A stretch of 64,000 bases of DNA from Sialis fuliginosa (lineage: Eukaryota > Arthropoda > Insecta > Megaloptera > Sialidae). Made by a program: the position numbers and the translations under genes. The number at the start of each line of letters is the position of its first letter. Position 1 is the first letter of the stretch. The notes under the pieces are model-generated. The model ran no database searches, had not been told where the DNA came from, and saw only the letters and a program-made list of their open reading frames with translations. Location: assembly GCA_961205875.1 (NCBI GenBank), contig OY540813.1, forward strand, positions 10,573,001 through 10,637,000, written 5' to 3'. Positions 1-13,085 of this stretch are shown here, in pieces.

Positions 1-454
1 TTCAGGAATATTGTTTTTATTTCATTTCCTAATTGTGGAAAGTATCGAAAATATTAAATGATTTTTGTGAATTGTAGTAAACCGGGCCAACATCTTCAAT
101 ATTTTATTCCCCTTAATTGCAGCTTTACAATATTTCTTCCTGAAGTTTTTTTCGAATGCTACTTCTATACAGATCGAGTGTCCCAACTTCGTAGAACCAG
201 GCAATTTCTTTGAAAACGGCTTAACTGAAGGCCATTTCTCATAGTTTTTTGTCCTGATATATATATTTTATATATGCATATTTTATGTGGGGTTTAGCAG
301 GACCGGCAGAAGGATCACTTATTTATTTTTTCAAATTTTATCACTCTTTACACATCAAATCGTTGGGAAGCTGATTTATTTTGTTAGCTTACACCTATTA
401 TAATATTAAAGTTCTGTTATTAGGCAACTTTTAATATTTTTCGTAACTCTCATT

Positions 455-715
455 AGACCTTAGACAAGGAAAGATATGGTTGTTATCAATTTGCTCCGCA
501 AAAACGTGTTCCTTAAAGTCAATAGCGTATCGTTCAGATCTTAAAATAAATATCAGCTGTTTCTAATTATAAAATTAATTAATAATAAATGTTTTATATT
601 GCATCATTAACACAGAAACGTCTATTTGGAACCGTCATCTTTTACAGACCAAATTCAATTGCAATTTAAAGCATATTTGCATATTATAAATTTTCAACCA
701 ACGCGTCTAGGATAT
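455..715 (+). repeat. dispersed repeat, copy 1
   Basis: This block is a diverged copy of 15640-15850. Shared words include GACAAGGAAAGATA, GAAACGTCTATTTGGAAC and TTTAAAGCATATTTGCATAT, in the same order and orientation. No terminal repeats or coding capacity are seen, so the class is unknown. Confidence 0.6.
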
Positions 716-814
716 ATACGAGTACATTAAAAAATAATTTAAAAAATGGCTACCTTAATCTAAGCATTAGACATAGTAAAAGTTACCTAAAAAATAATCC
801 CCACAAAAGGGGGT

Positions 815-1052
815 TGACCATAGGCATAGAGCATGGACCACTCATTTTGTATTGTATGTATGTATATCCAAAACAGTGATAGAGATGCGGTAGCGTTTGG
901 GATATATCTATCTCTTTTTCTAATGAAAATTAAATAGACATTCCTGTTTAAAAAAGGACAAGTACCTATATCCCAAACCATTCTATCTCTTTCTTTTGAT
1001 ACGGCTCTGTTTTCGAGTCAGATGCGCAGTCCATTCTCTATGTTTATGGGGT
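815..1052. mobile_element. miniature inverted-repeat element
   Basis: The left end (CCATAGGCATAGAGCATGGACC) matches, as reverse complement and with several mismatches, the right end around 1028-1052 (TCCATTCTCTATGTTTATGGGG). A second inner inverted pair contains the word GGATATA/TATATCC. No coding capacity. Boundaries are approximate and no target duplication was identified. Confidence 0.4.
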
Positions 1053-1136
1053 TGACAGTGACAGTTCTAGTTTGAGAATCCGGGACTAAGGGAGGCCCGA
1101 TGCGGCGAGTCAAGGGGGCCATGAAAATATATATTT

Positions 1137-1317
1137 ACTAGCTGTTACTCGCAATTCCGTACGTACATACGGGACACAATTTTCGGAATACAAAGTAGCC
1201 TATGTCCTTCTTAAATATGCAAGCTATCTCCCTGCCTAGTTTCATCAAGATCGGTAGAGCAGTTTAGCCGTGAAAAGGTAACAAACAGACAGAGAGACAG
1301 ACACACTTTCGTATTTA
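1137..1317 (+). repeat. conserved insect interspersed repeat
   Basis: The order of words here (ACTAGCTGTTACTCGC, then ACAAAGTAGCCTATGT, then TTTCATCAAGATCGG, then GTGAAAAGGTAACAAACAGA, then CTTTCGTATTTATAA) is that of a repeat found in many insect genomes, usually annotated as a degenerate non-LTR or SINE-like 3' fragment. I recognise it from memory of that pattern; the exact class is not settled. Confidence 0.55.
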
Positions 1318-1702
1318 TAACACAGGCCTACAAAAAAATACTTTTGAACTGGTGTCTCTACTTCAATAAGTGATTTCGGAGGCTTTTGACGTGCTGAACC
1401 CGAATCCGTTTAGTTTATTTCAGTGAAAAAAAATCGTACAGTAGAAAGTAAAAATTTTTTTTAAAGAGGAAACATAGTACTACTTCTTACCATGAACGAA
1501 AACTTTAGAAGAAAATTACCTACTTGGTAATAAATTCTTAAATATTACCAAAATTGTCATTTTGGACACTTTTAGGTTAGGTTATATCAAAAACCTGACC
1601 TGATGGAGCAATTCGGGTGACGGATTCGGGTTCAGGACGTGAAAAGCCTCCGAAATCACCTATTTAAGTAGAGACACCAAAAATGATGTCGGCCTGTGTA
1701 AT
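1318..1702. mobile_element. TAA-flanked MITE (Harbinger-like)
   Basis: The element runs from CACAGGCC at 1321 to GGCCTGTG ending at 1699, with TAA on both sides (1318-1320 and 1700-1702). The arms continue inward as a long inverted repeat including GGTGTCTCTACTT, GTGATTTCGGAGGCTTTT and GAACCCGAATCCG. A 3-bp TAA duplication suits the PIF/Harbinger superfamily. No transposase frame is present. Confidence 0.6.
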
Positions 1703-4700
1703 AGTATGGATTTATTTCTGATCATCGCATATCGGTAAATAACTTCTTCCACCCTTGATATTTGAAAAAAGGGATTAAAATTTGCACGCCTCTGACTATC
1801 AGCAACAGCAGCAGCTGAAAGGAACTAGGAAGTACTGTTGTAGAGAGGTGGTGTAGTGAGTAGTGACCAGTGAAGCTAGTTCGCGATGCCAAGGCTAACT
1901 ACATTAGTTGCTGCGCCAAGGTCAATGTCAATTTATCATCTTCCTACGACCCACTTTGTATCATATGTGTATGTGTGTGTGTGCATTTTTTCCTTCGCCA
2001 TTATTTTTTTTAATATGCTATTGTTGTTAGCTCGGCTCAGCTGTTTTTTATTTATTTTGTATCGCTGCCTGAATAATAAGGCATCTTATTTTCCTTCTTC
2101 TTGTTCTATTCGTTCTAGCTTGTTTATTTTGTGAACGGAATAGATTACGATGTTTCGTGTGGGAAAAATGGTCCCATTAAATCAATTATATTTTAGTTCT
2201 ATTTTAATAATTTTAGTTGGCATGTATCAACATTTTAATGAGTGAATTTCTGGAAAAAAAACTTGTTAAAATAGACAAAACAGTATTATGTTATGGTATA
2301 TCGAATTTGCATTAGTTGCTCTAAATTCAGGGGATTGCCCTGAATGCAATATATAAAGCTTACAAATTGAAATTACTCTATGTCACAATGTATTAATCGT
2401 GAAATCAGTGCTTCTGTGCGTTAAAATTTATTTTTAAATACCATGTGTTTCTTCTTATTTAAGAAATCATATTTTTTTTGTACATTTTTAAAGCTCTGTT
2501 GCCAAGAAATTTCCTAAGAATTCTATCTATTTACAGCTGTGACAAAATTTAGCATTTAATTATTTTTGTAGTGGTAGTATTTAAATATAGTGCAGATTTG
2601 TACATTTTATAGAACTATTACATCTCAATTTTATCTCTGTAGGCCGACATCAGTCTTGAAAATATTAAATATGCATGAAATAAAAAAAAAATTGAATCAG
2701 GTTTTCAAGGCCGACGTTTCGTAATGTTACAATAGCCGTCTTTAAAATCCTCTTTTGAAATAGAAATAATAAACTGTTGTTTTAAAAAAACTATGACTTA
2801 ATTGCCAAAGGAGCATCTAATAACTAATAAAAAATAATATTTATGGTCTGAAGATATCAGTGTTGACAAAAAAACTGTAATTTGTCATTGTTAAAAATAA
2901 GATAAATTAGTTGTCAATATTTTTAGCGAAGAACGTATCATCGGCCCCAAGACAAAACCAAGAATGTATAAATTCCTAAAACCTTATCAGTGGCACGTAA
3001 TGATATTACGAAAATCGTGTCCGAGAGCAGATTCTTATTGTACTACCTTCAAAACCTAAAGAAAAATTTATTTCCGCATGGCGGCTGTGCGTTTGTCTGG
3101 ATGTATAATTTTCTTTCGTTCACGATAATTACTGTAAAAATCTACCGATCTGAATTATTTTTGGGGAAAATGTTTGTCACGGTGAGTACTCCAGACCTAT
3201 TGATTTTGGTGCTAATCGGATTAGGGGTTTTGGAAATATTCGAAATTTTGTAACTTTTATCGTCTAAAATGTGAACGTTGTGAGTATTATCTCACTACTT
3301 AATTTTGATAAGATTTGGTACATTTGTAGTTGAATTGAACCTAAGGGACATTTATTATTTGTACGTGCCTAAACAGCTATTGAAGGGGTGAGAACCACCC
3401 TCAAAATTTGAATTTTAAATACCAGGTAATACCAAATCCCATTGAAATTATTTAAAAAGATATTAAAGAACATGAAAGTCATGTATGATTCTCCATACCG
3501 ATATTTATTTTTGGGGGAAAAATGTAGTAGAAAATTTCAAAGTTTTTATGGACATTGGAAAATTTTTGATCATACAATAACAGAACCTTTTTTTCTCTTC
3601 AATTTATTTCGTAAAAAATTATTTAAAAAACAAAAAAGGACCTCACATTACACGGTTTGTAATTGTAAATAACAACATTCTTAAAATTATCGATGCACTA
3701 GAATTAAAACCAACCCACATTGTAATCGGTAATCCCATTGCAAATTCAACCTACAGAAGTCATACTATATCTTACATAATAAAGCTTCTCCTTTTTCAGT
3801 CACAATTAATATAGGTAGGTACGTGTAGACCTTCAAAACCGTTTTTTTTTCTTCCCGAGGATGGAAAAAATCACTAAACTCAACCGGCAGCATGTTATGC
3901 ACACGAGTGCATTTTGTGAATATGTCTCTTTCTCTTTCGTTGTTCCTGTCCTTGTCTCACGCCACCCTCAAATCTCGTCCTGCAATGTTCGGTTTTCGGC
4001 CAATAGCAGAGCAAAGCTCTGTACGTAAAGCGCACATAGCAACAGAACTTGACGGTAGATTTCAGAAAAAACCCTCGAATGTTTTTTATTTATAGTGAAA
4101 CCAGTGGTGAAATGTCAAGGGGGTGTAGAGGGGCTGTTTTTTTCATGCATGTATTACATAACAGTGTGTAGGAACTCTTAAAGGCGATGTATGTGAATAA
4201 AAAAATTAAAACAGTGTGTAAATATTGTTATGGTTTGGGGTGAAAAATCGAATTTTATGAATTTAGCATTGATATGGTTAAAAAAAACTAAATCTTAAAT
4301 ATTTTGATCAAATTAAATATGTAAAAAGAAAAACAGTTAGTAACTGTATATTTATTGTCAATCATCTATAAATCAAACCTTTATACTTCTTGGTAAATTC
4401 CTCGTCAATGCATTTCTATTGTAATAGAATACCTCTTCCCCATTTTCTCGAAGTTATAAATATTCTTTAACTTAACAATAAAAATAAACAAATAAATGAA
4501 ACCTATATATACAATTACAAAAAGAAATTACTCTTCCCCCCTGGGAATGTCGATGATTTTTTCGTTAAATAATTGATATACGTATAATAACAGTGTTTAT
4601 TTAAGAAAATTTTTCAACTGCATTTACCTTTTTTTTGCTCTACACTTAACTTTTTATATTTTGCAATTGCAATAACCTTTTATTTTTTTATTTTAGTTTA

Positions 4701-6542
4701 CATTTCTTATATTTTTCAATTACAATTGTACCTAAGTGAAAACCTCTTTTTTGCTTTGCACTTTTTATATTTTTCCTCATACAAATTTTCAATTACACAA
4801 ATTAGCTTTTACAATTACACTTTTCGAAGTTTGCAGAAACAAGCTACAACTACAGACTAAAATAACCCCTGTTATATGTATGTATAAATATCTACCTGCA
4901 TATTGAAATATTAGAATTTAAAAAGCATATAAAAAATAATTATCCGTAAAAAAACTCAATTAACGCGATTTCCAATTACGTATCGATCTTTTTAATTTGA
5001 TTGGCTTCTACCATTTATTCCACTTCGTTATGTAACGTATGTGCATAGCACAAACTATACGTGTATATACATATGTATGTATTTATGTATGTTGAATGTA
5101 CGTTAAACCAAGTTAACGTTTAATGTTTTTGATATGGAAGCAACCAATGGAAAAATAATGATTTATCAACTAATTAATAATTGTTATGTTTTATTTTGAA
5201 ACGTTTACATGAAAAATGACATGTTTGTTATGTAATTGATAAATAATTGCCCAGAAACTAATATTTGTGTACCTACAACCTACAACAACCCAGGCGTGTA
5301 CTATAATTGACTGTATATTTATATAGGTACTTCAAAATGTATTAAAAATACTGTATCATTTCCAAATATTGAATATAAATTCTATTTTAAGGTTATTCGA
5401 TCATTACAGCAATGTATAGATAAAAGTTCTAATTTTTAATATGTTATTTATAGATAGCTTTATATTTTACTTTTTTTTAATAAATAATATTGGACGTATG
5501 GTTTTTGAGTAATTGGATATTAATTAAAAATATAATTTTTATTAAACACCGATTATTCGAAACTTCAACCCTTTATACTATAAAAATTTTAAAACACATA
5601 CATTCACGTATAATTTCAGAACCAGGTTTATTCAAAGTAATGAAAAACTAGAAATACAACACTGCCATGGCAGCATGTTTGTAAAGACGCGTGAACAAAT
5701 CATCCGTAACAGTTATAGAGTGCGACTTACAGGCAGACAACGTGTGCGAGTGCAACAAGTCGGCGAGGCCCTAGTATATATTAAAGATACAGTCTTTATA
5801 CTGCGATCGCCAAATTATATCTAATTTTTTACTTTAAATTATTAACAAAGTAAAAAAATCCATTAAGAACTCGATGCAAATCTTTAAAAAAAATAGTTTT
5901 AAATAAATATAGTACATTTTAATATGTTTTTGTTTTAATATACTGTCTAATAATCCTAAACAAAAACGTTTTGAATGACGAAAGTTGGAAAACTATGTCT
6001 TTAATGAAAATGTATATCTATGGTTATATTAGGTAGAATATGGATATACATAATATAATCTCAACACAACATCATTCATTATTCATAAATCTGTCTGTAT
6101 ATTTAGAGCTATGTACTCTCCCACACAATCGACTCTTGGTTTTTTCATATCATTAACTTTATACGCTAAATTTTGTAATTTTGTACACAAATGTGTATAA
6201 TATTTTGTATATAAACATTTTGCTTTTTTAATACAATGTTTATTTTTAGGATACTATAATTACACTATATTGATTATATTAATTTATTTATTTAGTACTA
6301 CAATTTTAATTATAAATAGAACTAATTAATAGGGCCAATATAAAATGTTCACTAACGTCTTTTTAAAGAAATATTTTTACTATATTAATTTGACTTTTAC
6401 ATTGCTAAATGGCACAATAATTGTAATTTAAAACTGAGCAATTGGTAGCATTTTAAATATTATCAAAAAGGAGGCAGCACAATGTATTTTATATTTATTA
6501 TTATACTAAAATTTTCAGTTATTTACAAAAAAAAAGTGCTGA

Positions 6543-6837
6543 TAACACAGCTACACAAAAAAAAATGCGGAGCCAAAAAAACGACCTATATAATATTGTA
6601 GTATTGGTCGAGCATAGTCGAAATCCAAATTTTTGGTTTTCTGCTTACCAATTTTTTATTTGAGCTTGAATTATGGGTTTAGGTTGAATTTTTCCAAGTT
6701 GGTTAAACCCAAAATTCAAACTCAAATAAAAAAAACTGGTAAGCAGAAAATTCCAAAAATTTTGATTTAGACTATGCTCGACCAATACTACATTGCTATA
6801 TTTTTTGGCTCCGCACTTTTTTTGTGTAGCTGTGTAA
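6543..6837. mobile_element. TAA-flanked palindromic MITE
   Basis: The 289-bp element 6546-6834 is almost one continuous palindrome. Its ends are CACAGCTACACA and TGTGTAGCTGTG, flanked by TAA at 6543-6545 and 6835-6837. The arms include TGCGGAGCCAAAAAA and GGTCGAGCATAGTC and their complements. End sequence and target size are like those of the 1321-1699 element, although the interiors differ. A transcript would fold into one long hairpin. Confidence 0.65.
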
Positions 6838-7574
6838 TTTTACGTAGTATCATTTGTTCAGGTTTTTCTTACTCTTAATTTTAGGGAATTGGGTAGAAGA
6901 CAAAGAAAATTTAGGATTTTTTTGAAAATTTTTTCAACGATTAATAAGAACAAAACGTTTACACATTTAAATTTCTTAATTTGTCAGCTTTCATATTTAA
7001 TACCTCACTCACATGGATTGAATAAAAAATCTTGGTGATCCATTTCCCCCCTTTAATAAATGCGAAAATTTATTTTTAACTAGTGTCTCGGTCCACCATT
7101 ATACTAAATCTCAGCTTTTTACGAAACACTAATATAAAAATGTATAATTAAAAAAAATATTATTTGGCAATGCGATATACGAATCACCTGTATAGAGGGT
7201 GATCATGTCTCCGGTTTTGACCTGGAGTCTCAGATTTTACATACTGGATCTCCGGGCTCAGGGTTTGGGTGCAATTTCTCTGGGTTTTGCAAAAAATGAC
7301 GACTAAAAAAAAAAAAGATCGTCAAAAATACAGCAGAGGGCACAAAAGTGCAGATTGTAATAAATTTTATGAAAATAAAAATAAAAAACGGGTCTTCATT
7401 TACATGTCAGGGTTTACCAAAACTAAAATCTGGTTACCCTATCTGTATAAGAAAGTAAATTTCAGAATTCATTATTCTAATTTTCATGGCATATTCACTA
7501 TTATCGATTAAAACATATAGGTACAAAATTATAAATGCAAAATAGCTAACCTGTTAGTCATATTTTACAATCAC

Positions 7575-7835
7575 ATTTATCGTGTGCATTGGATCGATTC
7601 GTCGTGTTGCAGCGCGCCTCGTCGCGGCATAGGGACGAACTAATGTCAAGGTCATGTCTGCATCAAACGACAGTAACGACCATCTCCTCGCCGTTGCCGT
7701 TATCGTTTTGCACACACACTACGATCGTTGCACACGAATCAATTTCGGCAATAGGAATGAGGCTTGCGCGTGCAGACTTACACAATTTACACTCTTTTCA
7801 AATTGGGTCGTATATTATTCGTACCGAGGGATAGT
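7575..7835. promoter_or_regulatory. CpG-rich patch, possible promoter or 5' exon
   Basis: This ~260-bp block is markedly richer in G+C and CpG than its neighbours (for example GGATCGATTCGTCGTG, GCGCGCCTCGTCGCGGC, CTCCTCGCCGTTGCCG). Two overlapping open frames cross it, but neither looks like a protein I know. Preserved CpG in such AT-rich DNA could mark a promoter or a noncoding first exon of the downstream SH2 adaptor gene, or a recently inserted foreign fragment. The choice is open. Confidence 0.3.
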
Positions 7836-7985
7836 TTAGGAAATATGCTATAGTAAAATTGCCTTACATGAATCGAGATCTTTTTTTATTCAATTTATAA
7901 ATCGACATTATATTTGTGAAATGAGATTCTAAAAGTATAACAAAGAACATTTCAATCTAAATTCGTTTGATTGTTTTGAGATATA

Positions 7986-8501
7986 AGGTACTGGCACCAG
8001 TTATGGCCGCTATAAGAGCAAGGTTTACTGTTTTTGTGATTAACGGGTTTCTTTTTTTGTAATTCTCATGAACTCGTGTTACTAATAAATCAAGTAACTC
8101 TTTATTTTATCAATTTGATTACCAAAGTCCGCAAATATAGTTTGTTTCTTAAATTAAAGCCTTTTATTTCGTAATGAGCACGCAATGATGGACACTTGCT
8201 AATGATTACAAAATGATAAGTACTACGACACAAAAGATATAAAAGAAAGAATCATCAAATTTGAAACAATGTAAAGCAGTTGCTATGATAATATAATAAT
8301 TAATGAATAAATTTTACTAATAATTAGTTTAATTACCATTTTGACACCTATTGGCCGATTATCATCAAATCACGCTGTAAAATAGTTAAATGTATATAGA
8401 TTAATATTCAGAAATAGTAGTAATCAAATATCAACACATCAGTACATTTAATTAAAAAATAGCCATTACTGGAGTCATATCCAAGACTGGTGCTAGTACC
8501 T
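7986..8501 (+). mobile_element. TA-flanked MITE, family A copy 1
   Basis: The 516-bp element has inverted termini AGGTACTGGCACCAGT (left) and the complement of AGGTACTAGCACCAGT (right). TA dinucleotides flank it at 7984-7985 and 8502-8503, as expected for Tc1/mariner-type insertion. It has no coding capacity. Related copies lie at about 10717-11250, 50850-51358 and 61321-61793, in the opposite orientation to this one. Confidence 0.65.
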
Positions 8502-10716
8502 TATCTTGGTATAAAAAAAATTAACCTAACTTTAGGTATATGTTTCCCCCCTCTTGAAAATAGAGATCAGTAATTGTAAATAGTAAAAGAGACACAATAG
8601 TTTGACATGCTGACATAATAATTTAACTTCTATTAAATATCTCATTGTCAGTACACTTTATAAGCATTTTTACATCTTTATAGCAACGTAATCAATATTG
8701 TCACATTTTATATCATACGATTATAATTGTAATTCAAAATAAAACGACATTATTATTACTGTTTTATGTTTACGATGAAAATATGAAATGTAAGCAATCT
8801 TACTACACATGTAATACACAAGAACAAAATTAAAACTACAAGTTTTATGTGATGCTTTATGTCTTTGATTTCATCTTCTGCATAGTAACATTTCATAAAC
8901 TCATTTCAACGCTAAATTACTAACATCTTTCTGATGGGATGTTTTACAAGAACACATTTATTCAATACGAATTTTAATGCATAGGGAGTGGTCGGTTTTT
9001 TTTTTAAACATAAAGTAGTATAATGGCAATACAAATGACTATAATATTACAAATGCGCCTAATTTCTAAAAACAAACAATGAACCTTGATATTTCGAAAA
9101 CATGAAATTATAATATAAATATATATATATGGTACAGTCAAATTAAATGTGTTGTAGCACCCCAAGTTCTTGAGATTGAATATATCACAAATCGAATGTA
9201 TAATTTTCAGTTTTAAAACCGTCCGTGTGAAACGAATCTACTTGAAACTAGAAATCGTAAAGTTACTTATACAAAGTTCTTGTACCAATAAAGCAGAACA
9301 TATTAGATTCTATTCCATTTTCGAAATCATCTCACTGTTTCTAATGAACTTTTATAACTCTCAACTCTCAGCTCAAATAACATGTTTTAAATTATTTAAG
9401 TGATAAAAGAAACTAATGAATAAAGTAATTATTTTTGAGGCTTGTGTGGTGATTGATGTTTAAAATGTAATTTAGATTTTAGTTCTTGTAACATTGGAAA
9501 ATAACCTAACAGTTAAATGTGCTCAAAACCGCAAATATATGACAAAAAAGTGTGTTCTTAACAGGGCTGGATTGAGGTACAACTGCAATTAAATATATTT
9601 ATTGCAGTGGTTCAATAAAAAATAATGAAACCTTAAAATAAAAAATATAATAAGCTATAATATATTTAATTATCAAAAGTGTTATTTTATTAAAACATTT
9701 TTTACGAAGTACATCTTTTGAAATATGATACTTTATATTTAAACGAATCGCCAAACCCAAAACATGCATCTAAAAAAAAAAGTATGTGTACAAACAATAC
9801 GAATCAATTGTTGAAAGGCACCAGACGGAAAACGGAAGTGCATGTAAAGTCACCAAGCGCAAAAAACTTAAAACATTAACAGTGATGGGAAAAGTGAATG
9901 CATATCAAATTGCAGACAAAACTAGTATGAAAAAAAAATATACAACAAATGTCTTTTTAAATAAATATATCGCCACTTTTCTGTACAATAATAATATATA
10001 ACAAACAACAGACAACTATGGTTATGAATTATCAAATATAAATCATATATAAACCATAAAGATTGTCTAATCTTTAAGGTTGTCTTTATTTTTATTAGAT
10101 TTGTATTCGATAGTAATAATTTCAATTCGCACAAAAATTTGCATTTGCACTCAAACAAATTCTTTATAATACCGGCCATTAATGTATTAAATTCACACAA
10201 ATGACACACCACACATTGAAATATTCTAAAAATATAAAAATTAACTTTTCGATATAGAAAATTAAGTATCAACCCGGAATAAAAATACTATATTTTTATA
10301 AAAATAAAGTTTCTAAAGTCAGGCGAACGACGTCTTGAAAAGAAACTATTTTCCACAAAACTGAGCAGAATAACATCTGGAGGTATACGCAGTCTTATCA
10401 AAAAGTTTAATGTAAAAAGTACATGCATATACTATTAACTAAATACAAAAACTTTTATTAAGAACTATAACGAGCATGTTGTTAAAAGCTAATGTACCAA
10501 TTCTCGAATGAAAAGTTTATAATTTATAAATTAACGATGCTGCCATCTGGACGGCAAACAGAAGAAGTATTTTATACGTAGAACTGTTTAGATGCCAAAA
10601 CAACTAACTCCACTTCAGTACTGAAATATTTTTCACTATCTCATTGTTGATCAATGTTTTAACATTCATTTTAACGAATTTTTAATTTGCCTCATTTAAT
10701 AATTATTATCACTTAC

Positions 10717-11250
10717 TGGTACTGGCACCAGTCTTGGATATGACCACAGTAATGGCTATTTTTTAATTAAATGTACTGAATTAGAAATGAATATTAATCT
10801 ATATACATTTAGCTGTCTTACAACGTGATTTGATGACAATCGGCCAATAGGTGTCAAAATGGCGGACATTTAAACTAATTATTAATATAATTTATTTATT
10901 AATTATTATATTATCATAGCAACTACTTCACGTTTTTTCAAATTTGACGATTCTTTCTTTTATATCTTTTGTGTCGTAGTACTTATCATTTTGTAATCAT
11001 TAGCAAGTGTCTATCACTACGTGCTCATTACTGGTTTTACTTTATTCATTACTGGAGAAAAAACATAAATAAAATAAAAAGCTTTAATTTAAAAAACAAA
11101 CTATATTTGCGAACTTTGGTAATTAAATTGATTTAGTAAAGAGTAACTTGTTTTATTAGTAACATGAATTCATGAAAATTACAAAAAGAAGCCCGTAAAT
11201 CACAAACGGTAAATCAGTACGGTACTGACACCAGTTTTGGCTGCATTAAT
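10717..11250 (-). mobile_element. MITE family A copy 2, rearranged right end
   Basis: The left end GGTACTGGCACCAGTCTTGG and the interior (TTGATGACAATCGGCCAAT, CATTAGCAAGTGTC) match the family in reverse orientation. The right end is odd: instead of the expected inverted terminus it shows GGTACTGACACCAGTTTTGG in direct orientation. This suggests a rearrangement or a fused second copy. Confidence 0.5.
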
Positions 11251-12330
11251 CGTTATATTGCAATATTAAAAATGTAAAAATATATAATTAATTTTGATAT
11301 TCTAAACTATAACCGTAAAACAACAATGGCAAAATACATACACATGTACTCAAGGGAGTAAAAAATGTATTCAGCCAAACAAAAGTGTATTTTTTTCTGT
11401 AAGGCTCGCGAAGCTTCGGCGACCCATTATTATTTATAAATAAAACATAAAAAGTAATTACGCTTTGGCAATTTAACAGTTGTAACAAAAGTTTAAATAT
11501 TCTTTTTCTCTCCACCGTTCCAATATGCCAGCTGTTTGTATGTATGTATTGCTATTTTTATAAATCTCATAAAATGCAGCTACATAAAACTTAAATTTAT
11601 TTTTTACAGCATGGCGAATGAGTTTATTTTTGTAATTTATTTGACTTGAGACTTCTGTGGTGGTCATTGCAATAAAAATGTGACTTTCCTAGACACATGT
11701 TTTAAATATATGCATAACCTATATTTATCTATCTTTAATTTAAAAAAAAATCTGTTTTAAAAAATAAAACTGTTTTAAATGAAAATGTAATTTCAAATTT
11801 AATTACCACCATAAAAAAAATAAAAGATCGTTGGGATAATTGTGTAAAAAATAAATAAAAGGAAACCAAGTATATGTGTTACTATACTCATAAAAAAATA
11901 TATCGCAAGTTTTACGAACGTATCGTTTCAAGCCCTATAATTATGATCTATGAGTCATTTACTTGTAAAATCTGCTAAGCTGGAAGACCGGTTTTATGAA
12001 AATAAAAAATTATCCGTCCATCTCAAGTTCTTCTCTAGTTTTTTTGATAATATAATTTGCTCAAGTGTACAGAAACAAATTATACTTATATAAAATTAAT
12101 TATATCGTGAAATATAAATACTATTACTTCATGGGTTACATGTTTATATATTATTTATTTTAAAAAAATGTTGATGCTTTCTTGATAAGATATTTATAAT
12201 GAATTCATAATTACTGTTGTTATATAATAAAAGGTATATTTATTACTAGGCTATTTTATCTGTTATTACCTTTTTATATCTTCTTGCCCTTACTCATCAC
12301 AATAAAATCACAAGAAATATTAATTTATAT

Positions 12331-12548
12331 CAGAGGTTCCCAAAGTGTGCACCGCGACGCCCTGGGGAGTCTTTACAGGGGCGCCGTGGATCTGCAGGCT
12401 TATCCATCCCATTAGTTGAATGTTAATGTTAATGCAGTTTTTTGACTTACTCATTACAAGTTAATCATGTTTTGACTTAAGAAGAGCGCCATGGGAAAAC
12501 CTCAATTCAAAAAGGGCGCCGCGAATTAAAAAAGTTTGGAAACCTCTG
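12331..12548. mobile_element. hAT MITE with 8-bp TSD
   Basis: The 218-bp element starts CAGAGGTTCCCAAAGTGTG and ends AAGTTTGGAAACCTCTG. It is flanked by a perfect 8-bp direct repeat, ATTTATAT, at 12323-12330 and 12549-12556. CAGAGGTTCCCAAA-type termini with 8-bp duplications are standard for hAT nonautonomous elements. No coding capacity. Confidence 0.75.
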
Positions 12549-13085
12549 ATTTATATTATTAAATACAAAACTAAATATTAGATAATTATGTAAGATTTAT
12601 TACACTACTTATGATTTTTCTTTGTTAAACCGACTCTCGTAGAGGCATTTATAATTTCATAAACATTAAAAATTTATGCTGAAACCGACCCTGTTCAAGC
12701 ACTGTACTTCCGGGTGACCCTGAATATACATTGATTTTTCATATTACGGGTTGGTCTATTTTTTGGGAGAATATACTTTTGTATGTACCTTTTCATGTAA
12801 CAATTTCCTTAAATTTAATACTACATATTTAAATAGTAACAGAAAAACGTTTTGGAATTTTCATTCTTAACTGTCAGAATAAATTTTATAACCTTAAATC
12901 GTTCCGGTAAAAATTCATTGTTGAATATTTTCATTGTTTAAAATTAATTTATATTGTTAAAATATAATTTTCATGTAATTGTAAATAATTTGTTTGTTAT
13001 TTATACCTATCATTGTCATTAAGTGCATAAATTTATTTATTTAGTTTTACTGATGTAAGTAATAATTTTATACTTTTTTTTACAG

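Larger units (their letters stand above)
1..13085. other. gene-poor AT-rich stretch, intron or intergenic
   Basis: I find no exon here with recognisable protein similarity. The open frames present are short and low in complexity. The 3' end (pyrimidine tract and AG at 13084-13085) is the acceptor of the first visible exon of the SH2 adaptor gene, so at least the right part is intron. The stretch contains several transposon-derived inverted repeats listed separately and a CpG-rich patch at 7575-7835. A noncoding first exon or a promoter could be hidden here, but nothing decides it. Confidence 0.6.

Noticed and set aside
1886-2134. 82-codon frame with hydrophobic stretches
   Set aside because: Composition is that of T-rich DNA; no family resemblance and no splice context.
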